Assembly (NCBI GenBank): GCA_025677825.1
Contig: JAIXMO010000019.1
Coordinates: 186,001-250,000 of the forward strand
Source: Helicostylum pulchrum
Taxonomy: Eukaryota; Mucoromycota; Mucoromycetes; Mucorales; Mucoraceae
Length of the DNA stretch: 64,000 bases
Direction: 5' to 3'
Part shown: positions 11,005 through 22,399 of the stretch, piece after piece
How positions within the stretch are numbered: position 1 is the stretch's first letter
How the letters are laid out: each line of letters begins with the position of its first letter
Position numbers and translations under genes: made by a program
The notes under the pieces: model-generated
What the model was told of the DNA's origin: nothing
Database searches by the model: none
Seen by the model: the letters and a program-made list of their open reading frames with translations, nothing else

Positions 11005-12109
11005 ATGGTTTTAACTCGATACCAACAAGCTAATTTAAAATCAACAAAAGAAACTAGCACATACCATGAAGCAGTATTGGTTAAGGATCCACCATTATTG
11101 ACTATTTCTCGTTCAAGAGATTCAATCGAGGACGATGTGAACGAAACTTCTGTAAAAGTAGATTCTTTACTGGAACAATTAGACGAGTAATAAAACATTT
11201 AAAATCAATAATAACAGAATGAACGATACTAATATATATAAGTTTTGAATGTTCTACTTTGGACGCATTAATGGCACGTTGGCCTTCTATGCATGCAAGA
11301 CTAAAAGGTATGAAACCTCATTTACCACCAAAAAAAGACGATCAACGACCTACACTAGGTAAAAAAAAAAAAAACTAGAGAAAATAGATTGGATTATATA
11401 CAGGCATATTAAATGTATGTATATATATATATATTTTATAGTGCTTGATTTGGATGAGACTTTATTACATACGTATCGCGATACAAATCATGAACAAGAA
11501 GTCGATTATGTGATTTATGCAAAAGATGGAGACAGTTGTTTGTTAGCAGGAAGACTTCGACCGGGTGTAATAGAGTTTTTAACGTGGGCTGCTAGTTCGT
11601 TTGAAGTAGTTGTTTGGACAGCGGGGAGAGAAGATTATGCTCGTATGGCTCGTGATTGTCTTGATCCTGAGAACAAGCTGATTACGTAAGTTTTTTTTTT
11701 TTTTTTTTTTTTTTTTTTGCCTGAATTAAAAAAACTGATATCTTTTGTTAGACATATGTTGACTCGTAATTCATGTATTCGTATGAGATCAGGATTAACA
11801 AGAGAAGTACTGTATATTAAAGACTTGTGTGCACTAGGTCGTGATTTAAGTAAGACATTCCTGGTTGATAATACACCTCACGCCGCTTCATTAAACCTAA
11901 GTAATTTGATACCAATTGAAGCGTACGTTGGAGGTAAATCCGATACAGAATTGCTAGAGTTACGAAGGTTCCTGGAAAATAGTCTGGTCAGATTAACAGA
12001 TCGAAAAGATGATATGAGAATTGTGTTGTATAGACAATTTAATCTAAAAAAAAGACTTCGTGAACGTGTTGGTAATTGGAAACAACAACAACTGTTAAAG
12101 GAACAGTAA
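11005..12109 (+). CDS. FCP1/SCP-type (NIF domain) protein phosphatase
   Basis: HAD-superfamily serine/threonine phosphatase of the small CTD phosphatase/Dullard/Nem1 group. Exons 11005-11186, 11243-11358, 11442-11685 and 11752-12109 give 299 residues. The catalytic motif LDLDETLLHT (DxDxT signature, at the start of exon 3) is intact, followed by RLRPGVIEFL, VVVWTAGREDYA and the second acidic region TFLVDNTPHAASLNLSNLIPI. The N-terminal 100 residues are poorly conserved and carry no clear membrane segment, so the protein is more like soluble SCP phosphatases than Nem1. The C-terminal tail is basic and glutamine-rich. The third intron contains an uninterrupted run of about 28 T. The substrate cannot be told from sequence; RNA polymerase II CTD or lipin-type targets are both known for the family. 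Confidence 0.88.
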
Positions 12110-12204
12110 ATAGTACAGTATCTTCTTTTTTTGTAAATACTCCACCCCGCCCTTTTGAATATATGAATATATGAATATATCAAAGTATATACGATCATCC
12201 CCAT

Positions 12205-12718
12205 TATCCCACATACTGTTTTTTTTTTACTGGCATTTCTTTAAAAATAAAAAAAAGGAGGCATTTTGTTTTTTGTGTTTGTTAATAGCAGCCACTGTAT
12301 AAACAATTTTAGTGGTGTCATCTGTAATTACAAACCCCCTAATTGTATTTTACAAACAACTATATTGTTTGTAACAACAAAACCTATTTTGAGGTTTCGG
12401 CATGACTAACTATACCCTTTATTTTTATCACCTGTTTAAGTAATCACTTTTTCTAATTGCATTAATGACGAAAGTAATAGACCAATTTATTTAATAGTTG
12501 GTATGCCGACAACAATCTGGGATCTTGTTTTAATATAATATGCCGCATTTATGTCCATACATGATAATGGTGTACCCACCGATATATATATTTAAATATT
12601 TTGGGTTTGCATAAAAAAGACTAAATAAGTCCACTTTAATATCCATCTAGAACATAAAATTATATATAATCACTGCGTATTTTGTTATTGAAACTTAGCT
12701 TTTAAAAGAAAAGAAACC
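12205..12718. other. Promoter-side intergenic stretch of the START gene
   Basis: No gene is visible. TATA-like AT elements (ATATATATATTTAAATATT near 12581-12600, and ATTATATATAAT near 12658-12670) lie upstream of the start at 12719. Confidence 0.4.
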
Positions 12719-13642
12719 ATGACTGCACCAAATCCTCATACTACAAATGCAAAGAAAGCTATGCAGCTTTTGAAAGAATATACTGATGATTTAGAAGGTT
12801 GGAGCTTGGTACAAGAGAGTAAATCCGGAGTCAAAGTATATAACAAGAGTGATGGTAGTGCATTTCCATTGTTACGTGGAGAGATTCTGTTAAGTGGAGC
12901 CTTTTCCCCTGAGCAAGTTGCTATTGTAGCTACTCTTCCTGGTTGCAGAAAGATGTGTAAGTTTTGTCTCTTTCTCTCCTTCTCTCCTTCTCTCTTTTCA
13001 ATACTAATAAATTATACAGGGGATGAAAAGTTTGATACGGCTCAAGTCAAACAATATTATAGTGCTGATTTTGGTTTACTCTGGTTTAAGGTGAAAACCC
13101 CTTGGCCAGTTAGTCCCAGAGACATGGCAGCTATTTCATACACCGAAAAGACAGCCGATAGCGTATATATAGCAGTACAGTCGGTCAAGGACGCCTCTAT
13201 TCCCGAGGTATCCGGTTGCGTACGCGCTAGTTTACTCATGTCCGGTTGGAAGATAATCAAGACCAATGCAGGTGTCGCTATATCCTATGTCACGCAAATT
13301 GATCTAGCCGGCTCTATCCCTGCTTCTTTATTGAAATCAAGTAATCTACAGATTCCGCTTTGTGCAGGTACTATGACAAAGTACTTGAAGGATCATGGGT
13401 TCCCTCCTCTTAAAAAGGAATGCACTGCTACTGTTGTGAGCGAAACCTTTGATCATGCTAAAAAGGAATACGTGGTTCAGTGGAGTGGAAAAGGTAATTC
13501 GAGATATGAAATATCGAAAAAGATGTTCCCGTCGGGTGTCAAGGTTAAGATTACGGGAAAGGCCGCATTTGAGAATAAAGGCGATTTGGTTATTGTAACT
13601 GGCATCAATGGGTCTGCAACTATGAAGTTGACTAAAGCTTAA
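12719..13642 (+). CDS. START-domain lipid-transfer-like protein
   Basis: Two exons, 12719-12956 and 13020-13642, join as RKM-W-DEKFDT to a protein of 286 residues. Residues about 10-205 look like a START (StAR-related lipid transfer) domain: GWSLVQESKSGVKVYNKS near the start, PLLRGEILLSGAF, then WFKVKTPWPVSPRD, which matches the KxPWPxxxRD hallmark, RASLLMSGWKI and the final helix SLLKSSNLQIPLCAGTM. A further 70 residues, probably beta-rich (VVSETFDHAKKEYVVQW to the end), follow and are not part of a standard START domain. There is no signal peptide or membrane segment. The 63-bp intron is a multiple of three and has no stop in frame, so its retention would insert 21 residues. The ligand is unknown. 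Confidence 0.85.
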   Translation: MTAPNPHTTNAKKAMQLLKEYTDDLEGWSLVQESKSGVKVYNKSDGSAFPLLRGEILLSGAFSPEQVAIVATLPGCRKMCKFCLFLSFSPSLFSILINYTGDEKFDTAQVKQYYSADFGLLWFKVKTPWPVSPRDMAAISYTEKTADSVYIAVQSVKDASIPEVSGCVRASLLMSGWKIIKTNAGVAISYVTQIDLAGSIPASLLKSSNLQIPLCAGTMTKYLKDHGFPPLKKECTATVVSETFDHAKKEYVVQWSGKGNSRYEISKKMFPSGVKVKITGKAAFENKGDLVIVTGINGSATMKLTKA

Positions 13643-14028
13643 AATATACTTTTTTTTTTTGAGTGGTGCGTAAAATAATAAAGTTTTTTTATCAAAGATC
13701 AAGAAATTTGACACTGCAGTTACTGTATAAATTGTAAATAATACAGTAACCTTTAAAGGTAAGGTGATCTTTTCTTCTTCTGAACAATAAGAGAGTTACC
13801 AATTCAAGACAGACAACTCAATTCGACTTCTTCTTTTGAACAAAATATTTACACAGACACAGACACACATTGTGCCTTTTTTTTGTTTTAATGAAGGACA
13901 AGAAACCTATTTGTACGACAAAAGTACTCCGCACTTAATAAATTAATAATCTATTAAAAAAAACTCTTTTTTTCTTGCAGCAACCCTCTCCCCCCCCCCC
14001 CCCTTCCATTCCTTTTTTTGTCATTACA
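13643..14028. other. Promoter region of the SH3 polarity gene
   Basis: No gene. It contains an (AC)n-like patch (ACACAGACACAGACACACA, 13852-13870) and a C-run of about 13 bases at 13991-14003, just upstream of the ATG at 14029. Confidence 0.4.
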
Positions 14029-16732
14029 ATGCCAGCAACAACAAAGGACGCAAGACGTCTAACAGGTTACAACGATAACACACAACCACTTTATGATGAC
14101 GACATGGAAGAATACCAACATTACACACATAATGATGTATATGATGAATATGATGAAGATTTAGATGATGTTCTTGGTAATAAAAGCCTTCGAGATGATG
14201 ACGAGGATGATATGGAAGACGATACTGGGTCAGAATTAAGTATTCCAGATCCTAATATTGATTTTGATATGGTGTATGCTCTGCATACATTTGCAGCTAC
14301 AGTTGAAGGTCAAGCTTCTGTAGTACGTGGTGATGCATTGACTTTATTAGATGATAGTAATTCTTATTGGTGGCTTGTTAAAGTATTAAAGACAGCAGAA
14401 GTTGGTTATATTCCTGCAGAAAATATCGAGGTAAAAAAATAAAGATAGTAACACAGGGCATGTGTTTTTTTTGGTCACTAACATGTGTTTTTCTTCTTAA
14501 AGACACCTCATGAACGTTTAGCTAGATTAAATTCTCATCGTAATATTGAATTAACTAGAAAAGATATTCAAGATGCATTTCCTACACCACCCTCCAATAA
14601 AATTAAAAAGACCAAACGAGTAACGTTGGCAAAAGGAGTTCAGTTTCAATCACAAATTATATTTGGATCGAGTGATGATGATGATGAAGATTTTTTTGAG
14701 TCCCAGTTTGAACAGTGGGATGAACGTATGCAGTCTGATGAAACTGATTCAGAAGCTGACAGTGACGACCCGTATAGCTATTATGATCATGCGTCTAGTA
14801 TAAGACAGTCGTATGCAGAGCCAGTGGATTTGTATACACCGTATAAACAAGACGAGTATTATAATGAAGAACATCTTAGTGGTGATTCTGACATTATCAA
14901 TGATAGAGAACCTAATAGAGATACACTTAATTTGGATGAAGAAACCATCAAAATTTCATTAACTCCTTCTATTGCTCGAGATGATCATAATAATAGTATC
15001 GCAAATAAAGCTAAAAAAGCAAGCAAACTTGAAAAGTTGTTGGGTTCTTCTGATTCAGATAATCACCAACAACAAGAACGCAGAGGATCAAAGGATAGCA
15101 ATAATTCAAAGAAGGAAAAGTCGGGTATCCGTAAATTCTTTAGTCGTAATAGTAAAATCAAGACAGATCAACAACGTAGATCGTCTGGCGGATCACAATA
15201 TGAAACTGCTTCTATTAGTTCTCAATCTACTGGTATTAGTTCTATTGTAGATCGTGATCGATCTGGTAGCTTAGATTCTACTATGCAACAACAACAACAA
15301 GTGCAACAGCAAGGAACTGAATTAAAGATTCATGCAGGCAATATCAATCATTTTATTAATTCAACTGGACTTGTTGAATCTTATAAATTTGTTACAGTGT
15401 ATGCTACAACTACAGCTACAGAATTAATTCATTTGTCATTACAAGATCAAGATCAATTACATGATCAAGATATGACATATCATGATTTTTATTTGATTGT
15501 TAGAACATTAGGAGGAGACGAATTTACACTTGTACCATCTGATAAACCGCTTGAAATATTCCATTCATTAACTGCTCATTTGAATACACCTATGCCTTCA
15601 TTAAAGAAGGCAAGACGTATCTCACAATTGATGGGTAGTGATAATGCCACGCATATCGGAGGACCTAGTAAAGACACGGTGAATGATGAAGAACAAGTTC
15701 AATTCTATTTACTTTCAAAGACAAAACGTATTGATGACGGAGAAATTCAAATCAAAGTATCTTTATATCCCTCTCAACAACAACAACATGATATGAAACG
15801 TGTGGATAAGTTGGTTAAAATACCTTCTACCATCTTGATTAAAGACGCAGTTACTCTGTTACTGGAAAAGTTTCATATTTTAAATGGTGTAGCCGCTGGA
15901 ATAAATAATCATAGTGATATTAAATCGCTAAGATTAGAAGAAGGATCTGAACAAGATATTGTAAAATATCATCTTGCAGTGAATAAAGATGGTCAAGGTA
16001 AGAAAAAAAGGGCGTAATAATTATTGTTTATTTGTTTATTGTTTTATTTAACATACACACACACACAAAAGAACATTTACTGGATTTGGAAGAGAAATTG
16101 TTTAATGTTTTTAGTGATGATCAAATTCCACATATCCATTACCGTCGTAACAGTAATCCTGACCGAACTTCAATTACGGTAAACATTACACCACCTGAAA
16201 AGAATGAGATATTTTTTATTTTAAAATGTGTTGAAAGTAAGAAAAGAGAAGACTCTGCTAAACCAAAACCAGTGCGACAAGATACACCTTTACCACGTAA
16301 AGCACATACACCTACACACGGATTTGAAGCAGAAGAAAGTTATTTACCGCAATTGATACTATCCGATGAACCGGTTGAAATGGAAACAGATAGTATACTA
16401 TCTCAATTGGATGAAGCGATTGATACCCTCAGTAATAAACCCAATCGTGTACGACCAGAGTCCACGGAATCCATGTTGTACTGCAATGACTTTGGTATGA
16501 ATGATCTCATGGTCATCATTCGCGGGGCAGCTGTTGTTACAGATCACAATAAATCCATTCGTAGTGAAATTAGTGAAGTCTTTAAGGATAGTCACACTCG
16601 ATTAGATCAATTAGAAAAGGTATGTGTTTCATATGTAGTTTTTTTTTTTTTTTTATCATTTTGTGTTAACCTCTTTTCTCGTTTCAGGAATTGGATCGTC
16701 TCATGTCTGAAGCCGTCAAAGTTTATCACTAA
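14029..16732 (+). CDS. SH3-domain cell polarity protein, Bud14/Tea4-like
   Basis: Four exons (14029-14430, 14503-15997, 16072-16619, 16688-16732) give about 829 residues. An acidic N-terminus (residues 20-75) is followed by an SH3 domain at about 80-135 (VYALHTFAATVEGQASV, GDALTLLDD, YWWLVKV, GYIPAENIE). Directly after it comes TPHERLARLNSHRNIEL, a segment conserved behind the SH3 domain of yeast Bud14 and fission yeast Tea4. The motif KGVQFQSQIIF near residue 170 could dock protein phosphatase 1 (RVxF type), as in Bud14. The middle is acidic and Ser/Gln-rich. Two stretches near residues 420-520 and 570-700 could be ubiquitin-like or RA-like folds, and the C-terminus is a short coiled coil ending in a 15-codon exon. 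The role, by family, is to recruit PP1 and formin regulation to growth tips. Confidence 0.75.
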
Positions 16733-17149
16733 TAAAGAACCAATTAAATACATTGGAATGTTTTTTTTTCTTATGCAAGGGGAATACAGCCAAAGGGGAA
16801 ACTTATTTAGCCTACTTCTTTTGCGGAGGGGGGAGGGATTCATATGCAACAAGAACTCCTAAGTATGAGTAAGCAGTGAGAATGTTGCGATCAAACAGTA
16901 CTGTTATATATATTTTGTTGGTAAATTGCCTATTTAACATTTAAGACCGAAGCGCGTACACTACGTGTTATCTGTACACGGGGCCTAGATTTATATTTTG
17001 GTGGGGAAGCTTTTTTAAAAAATTGACAGTAGAAAAGGTTATTCCTTTTTTAAAAACAAGTTTTTTTTCTTATTGAGTTTTGTCTGTATTACTGACAGAA
17101 AAAGTTTCATTTGGCACGAAAAAACTTTAAAAGCACGACGCACACAAAA

Positions 17150-17401
17150 ATGGCGTCAACCGGGTTCAATAAAAAAAAAGAATCAACAACAGATGAACGT
17201 AAGCCGTTTGTAGGCTCTTATGTGAAGAGTACAGCGATGAAAATGCGAGAATACTGCCAAAGGAAGATAGAAGAATTTGGCTCTTTTGATGTATGCTATG
17301 AAAACGATCCTAGGCGGCCTGTTCTGGTTCATTTGGGTGCGATTCATAATGATCCCGTAACCTTTAAACACTATTTAACTGAACATTCTGCTTCAGCTTA
17401 G
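17150..17401 (+). CDS. Small conserved-looking protein of unknown function (83 aa)
   Basis: A single exon with ATG in good context (ACAAAAATGGCG). The first 25 residues are polar and basic; the rest (FVGSYVKSTAMKMREYCQRKI, FDVCYENDPRRPVLVHLGAI) looks like a small folded alpha/beta domain. There is no signal peptide, membrane span or known motif. The nonrandom composition and full-length frame suggest a real gene, but I do not recognise it. Confidence 0.55.
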   Translation: MASTGFNKKKESTTDERKPFVGSYVKSTAMKMREYCQRKIEEFGSFDVCYENDPRRPVLVHLGAIHNDPVTFKHYLTEHSASA

Positions 17402-17633
17402 CAAATGTTTATGTAAAAGTCGAGTTTTATTCATACCAAGAAAAATTATTCTATTAACATTAAGACATTCAATTTTCTTAACTATATACAAGTATATAAA
17501 CAAATAATGTACTTATACAAATAGACAAAAAGCTTAAAGAATATTATCTGTTAAAACTATTTTTTAATTGATAGGTGAAGATGATTGGATAAAAAAATGT
17601 ATTTATTTGATAATAATAGTTAAAAAATAAAGG

Positions 17634-17671
<38 letters not shown>

Positions 17672-17829
17672 GAGACGACTACTTGTATATAATATATATA
17701 GGTAAAAAAAAAAGAATGGAGGGACATGTTACAATTTTTTTAGAAATGAGAGTAATAATAATAAAATGAATGGAATGTTATGTTATATATATAAAGAGAG
17801 AGAGAGAAAGAAAGAGAGAGAGAAAGGAA
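17402..17829. other. Intergenic stretch with a GT microsatellite
   Basis: A (GT)n repeat of about 16 units runs from 17635 to 17667 and a GA-rich patch (AGAGAGAGAGAAAGAAAGAGAGAGAGA) lies at about 17795-17823. No gene seen. Confidence 0.7.
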
Positions 17830-18333
17830 TTATCTCTTTTTGACAGCTTCAAAATGTTGTTGAACAATCATTTGTGCTACTTGTTGTGCTTGAGAATCAC
17901 TGGTGACAGTTTCGTTTTTGGCAGTAACCCAACGAGCATTAAATGCTCTTTGATGATGGTAAGATGGTGGAGCTCCGGGAGCTGATTTGGAACGACGTCG
18001 AGCCATCATAGTATGTGAAGGATTAAAAGCAGTCATTCTATCTTTGCTCTTGACTACTTCGGATCGAAAGAATTGACGCATTTGTTGGTCAAGGTCAATA
18101 GCATCTAATAAGATATCCATCGATAATTTTGAGCTTTGTGTAGTTGTCGTCGTCTTGAAACTGGGTAACACGGATGGTACTGAACTGGTACGGGTGTGGT
18201 GACGCTTGGTTGGTTTAAATTGACATTTTTTAGTAGATGCTTTTGTAATCGATTTCTTTGTAGTAATAGTAGTGGTGGTATTAGTGGGTGAACCGTGAAT
18301 ACAAGGAAGCGCGATACTAAGAGAAGGTGTCAT
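17830..18333 (-). CDS. Hypothetical basic protein (167 aa)
   Basis: A single-exon minus-strand gene. The N-terminus is Thr/Ser/Lys-rich and probably disordered (poly-Thr at residues 19-24). The middle has LSMDILLDAIDLDQQMRQFF, probably a helix, and the C-terminal third has HTMMARRRSKSAPGAPP and RAFNARWVTA, two motifs that look conserved rather than random. A TATA-like TATAAATA is present on the minus strand near 18417-18424, about 85 bp upstream of the start. The protein lacks a signal peptide and known domains, so no function is proposed. Confidence 0.6.
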   Translation of the reverse strand: MTPSLSIALPCIHGSPTNTTTTITTKKSITKASTKKCQFKPTKRHHTRTSSVPSVLPSFKTTTTTQSSKLSMDILLDAIDLDQQMRQFFRSEVVKSKDRMTAFNPSHTMMARRRSKSAPGAPPSYHHQRAFNARWVTAKNETVTSDSQAQQVAQMIVQQHFEAVKKR

Positions 18334-18887
18334 TTTTTTGTTGTTATGTGTGTGTGTGGTTTTGTTTGTAAAGAATAAGAGAGAAAGAGAGAAAAAAAAA
18401 GGGTTACTTGTTGTCGTATTTATACCAAAAAAGAAAAAAAGAGAAGAAAAAAATAACCCCCTTTATTTTGCTCCTCAAATTCCAATTGATTTTGATACAG
18501 ACTGGATTCTTGGTTCCCTTTTTTTTACTCCTCTTGCTGCCCCTCTTTTTTCTTTTTACGCCTTATTATTTTATGTTGGTTATTTAGCGTGTACCTGATG
18601 TGCCTGTATTATGTCATCATGATACTTGTATATATTATTATATATTTGCGTTACTACTTGTTACATTCTAAACAAAATCGTGATCATCTAAAAAAAACAG
18701 AACACTGGTTTAAATTGAACTGCTCCCCCATTCCCCAATTATCACCCAATTATCACCCAATAAACATGCATGTCTTTTATTTTATTTTTTTGCATTGACA
18801 AGTGACTTGCACTTTTTTTTATCAGTTTTTTTTTTTGTTGTTGTTGTTGTCCCTCTTTCTCTTTAACGCGTTTCAAATATTTACACC
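18334..18887. other. Divergent intergenic region before RAD17, with an MCB site
   Basis: Pyrimidine-rich DNA with repeats CCAATTATCACCCAATTATCACCCAAT at 18735-18761. A perfect MCB, ACGCGT at 18866-18871, lies 17 bp before the upstream ATG (18888) and 117 bp before the second ATG (18989) of the RAD17-like gene. Confidence 0.5.
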
Positions 18888-19791
18888 ATGCAGGCTTCGG
18901 TAACTGACATGCTTCTTTTTATTTTGCGTGTGTGTGTATACATGTATGTACTAAACTTTCTTTTCTTTGTGGCTAGAACTTTCTTCCGATGAGGCGACCT
19001 CGTTCACCTCCAAGAAGCACTGATTCAAGTAAAATATTCGAGATTGACATGTATATAAAAGCGAGGCGTAGTCTAACATTTTTTTATTATTATTATTTGT
19101 TTGCTAATAGGTTCAATATGGGTAGATAAATACGAGCCTAGATCAGTTGTAATAAAAACCTCTTCCAATACACACACACACAAACATAAACTAATATATT
19201 TATATATCTTTCACTTTATTATAGCATGACACTGGTGTTAATAAACAGAAAATAAAAGCGGTAGACAATGCACTGAAAGAATCGGCTATTGCAAACGGTA
19301 TGATAAAATTATTATTCTTGACAGGCCCAACGGGATGCGGTAAAAGCACTTTAGTAAGAATATTGTGTCGTCAGTATGGATACGAAATCACAGAATGGAA
19401 TACGCCTTTACGAAGCTGGTCTGTTGAATTTGGTAAATAACTAATATTTGAATTGAGATGTATATTATTAACTTTAAAATATAAGGTCACATGGCATCGT
19501 TTCGAGATTTTATGCATAAAGCAATTACATTTAACACGTTGGAAAATACAAACAGTAAAAAAGTTATCTTGATGGATGATATTCCGGACCTACTAGTGGA
19601 CGAGGTTAAAAAGGAATACTTTGAAATATTGCAATCTTGTTTAAGTTCAAGTAAAAAATTCTTAATTATTGTGATCGCTTCCGATTCATATACTGTGAGT
19701 GAAGAGTATGCTGTAAAGAGAAAAGTCAATCATGCTAGAATAGTTGCTCCTGATTCATTAAAAGTTGATCCTCACGTAAAATTTATCGAGT

Positions 19792-19863
<72 letters not shown>

Positions 19864-20778
19864 TTTGTTAGTACTTAAAAATGTTATATATTAGGTTTAA
19901 TCCGTTGACTAAATTAAACATGATAAATATTGTAACAAAAATTGTAAATCGAGAAGGAATGTCAATACCACATGATTGTTTAGAAAGCTTGGTCGATAAT
20001 AGTAATGGAGATATTCGTTCCGCTATTAACGCCTTACAGTTTTCATCAAACACAGGCAACGACGAAACAACAGCAACATCTGCACCTACCAACCCTACTA
20101 ATATAGTTGACTTTGATAAGCATATCTCTAAATTATCACTGTTCCATGCAGTAGGAAAAGTAGTGTACGCAAAAAGAAATGCAGATGATACATTAGAATC
20201 GAAACCTGATGTAAGTTTTGTTCGCACTTAAAATATGAGTCGAGTTTTTAATTTTTTTTACCTGTTGCAAAAAGTAGCATATTATCAACAAATTGCCTGT
20301 TGATAACGACTACTTTATTGATTATATTCATCAAAACTGTATCGGACACTTTCAAAATATTCAAGATTGCTCAGATGCATTGGACGATGTTGGGTTTGCT
20401 GATGCATTACGTTCAGAATTCGATTGGTTAGATTCTAGTGCAAGTTACTATCGTGGATACGTATCTATACATGGTATTATGAAGCCTAGGCGTCGAAGTA
20501 CAGGCATCACTTTCAAGATGGCCGCCACCATGTTCGAAAAAGCAAAACATGACACACGAAAAAAATCGAATGAAGGTAATAAGAGACGATTTTTTATTTC
20601 TGTATTTGTTGTTTAAACTTGTGTTCTATATATATTTATAGCATATAAAAAGATGTGGTTGCAATCAGTAGCTTTACGAAACTCTTACTATGAACAGCAA
20701 GCAGATAAGAAGGCAGATGATGATGAGTTTGAAGAGATATTTGGGGATGGTTCTGACTTGGCAGAATTAGAGTTCTGA
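18888..20778 (+). CDS. Checkpoint clamp loader Rad17/Rad24
   Basis: DNA-damage checkpoint AAA+ ATPase that, with RFC2-5, loads the 9-1-1 clamp. Exons: 18989-19028 (or starting at 18888 with an extra 12-nt exon 18888-18899 joined to 18977), 19111-19148, 19225-19432, 19486-19789, 19895-20210, 20278-20575 and 20642-20778; about 446 residues from the inner ATG. The N-terminus has SIWVDKYEPRSV, the Rad17 W-x-DKYxP motif. The P-loop is LTGPTGCGKSTLVRI, Walker B is KKVILMDDIPDL, and HIINKLPVDNDYFIDYIHQNC and the DGDIRSAINALQF-like sensor motif (GDIRSAINALQF) are typical. The C-terminus ends in acidic residues. The protein is shorter than the yeast homologues. An MCB near the start fits S-phase expression. 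The fourth intron holds a run of 66 A. Confidence 0.9.
19796..19861 (+). repeat. Run of 66 A within a RAD17 intron
   Basis: An uninterrupted A homopolymer directly after the donor GTAAGT at 19790. By far the longest homopolymer in the window. Its true length is likely variable. Confidence 0.85.
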
Positions 20779-21059
20779 AGCTTTCGAAGAAATAATATAT
20801 ATGGCGATCTTTTTTTTTTATTATTATGTACTATTATTCTTAATTAAACCACATGCTATAACAGTTTATTTGCCCCCTTTTTTTCCTCGCGAACATAAAT
20901 GAGTGTAGTTGACATTTGCTTTTTTAAACCACTCGTGTTCGTACAGCAGCAAAAAAAAAAGAAGCTGTTTAACTCCGCTGATTAAAGAAAAAAGGGCAGT
21001 TTTATATTTTTTTGGCGTCAAATATCTCTGTTCTCTCTTTATCGATTTTTTTTTTGTAT

Positions 21060-22222
21060 ATGGCGCGTATAAGCCTATTAAAGAATCAAGGTATCTTGAG
21101 TCTTTTATTGATCATCATGGTTGTTCTTTCAACCATGGTGCCTAATGTAAAGGCTTGGACTGAAGGTAAAAAAAAACTACATGATGATGATGATAAATAT
21201 ACTGATTATTTTGTAAAGCCGATTTCGAAATCTTTGATATTGTTGATGCTTTGGAAAAGGCAGAAGGAAAAGATACTACCTTTTACAGTTGGTTAGGTGT
21301 TCCTGTAAGTTTTACAATTTTTTTTTTTTTAATAAAAAAACGGTGATATTAAAAGTGTTGTATATTTTTTAGGCTTCTGCTTCTCAAGCAGATATCAGTA
21401 AGGCATACCGTAAACTTTCTTTAAAGTGGCAGTAAGTTTATTTTATTTTTATATGGGGGGCATTGTATTTAACTTCTTTTTTTTTAAAAAAAAAGTCCTG
21501 ATAAAAATCCTGGAGATGTGAAGGCAAAGGAAAGATTTACGCGTTTAGGTGTTATTGTTACTATTTTACGTGACGCTACCAGCCGTGAACGTTACAACTT
21601 CTTTTACAAGAACGGTGTGCCTCGCTGGCGTGGTACTGGCTACCTCTACAGCCGTTTCCGACCTGGATTGGGTACAGTTGTTATTGTTCTTTTGTCGATT
21701 GCCGCCGGTATGCAATACATTGCCGGTCAAATCAACTACCGTCAAGAAAAGAAGCGTATTTTGGAATTCATCGCTAATGCTAGAACTCAAATGATTCATG
21801 ATGCACCTAAAGGCAGAGCTCCTACTTTAGGTCGCACTTATATCGAAGTCGGTCAAAGACACATGCGTTGTGAGGTCAAGAGTGATACCGCTATTGCTGT
21901 CTACCCCGATGAACGTACACAAGAACCTATTTTGTTGGATGCTGAGTGGGTTGCTCAACCTACTGTACAAAGCTTGTTTTTGGTCAGTTGGCCTAAGCGT
22001 TTGATCAATAAGGTCTTGGGTAAGAAGGATCAAGTTGTTGAGGAAGAGGAGGGTACTGGAAGTGAACAAGAGGAGGAGGTAAAGGAGGATGCTGAAACTA
22101 CCGCTACAGAGTCTCCTAAGCGTACTACTGCTGCTAAAAAGTCTCGTCGTACTGGCGGTGGAGAAAAGGTCAATGTTATGGGTGCCAAGGTTGGAGGTCG
22201 TAGAAGAGCTACTAAAAACTAA
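21060..22222 (+). CDS. ER membrane J-domain protein (ERdj1/DNAJC1-like)
   Basis: Exons 21060-21165, 21219-21304, 21373-21431 and 21496-22222 give 325 residues. An N-terminal signal or anchor (LSLLLIIMVVLSTMVPNVKA, residues about 13-32) precedes a J domain (about 45-115: [37 protein letters not shown], with the HPD triad formed across the third intron), and a second membrane span follows (LGTVVIVLLSIAAGMQYIAG). After it the cytosolic part is basic, then acidic (EEEEGTGSEQEEEVKED), and the last 50 residues are Lys/Arg-rich. This order (signal, lumenal J domain, one span, charged cytosolic tail) matches ERdj1-type proteins, which recruit the Hsp70 BiP to the ER side of translocating ribosomes. 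Identification as an ER J-protein is firm; the exact orthologue is less certain. Confidence 0.85.
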
Positions 22223-22399
22223 GTAAATAAAAAAAAAGCTTTTTGTATTTTGACTTGTAATAAATATTTTTGACAAAAACCAAATATATATTTTTAAAAC
22301 CCAATCAATGTGACTATTATGTTTTTTATTAAACCCCCAGGGTTTCTTTCACCCCCTCTCCCTTACTTTTTTTATACAACTAAATTTTTATTTTAAAAT

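Noticed and set aside
11691..11718. T28 tract in the phosphatase gene as a transcription terminator
   Set aside because: It lies inside an intron between two exons that join in frame; it is part of the intron, not a terminator.
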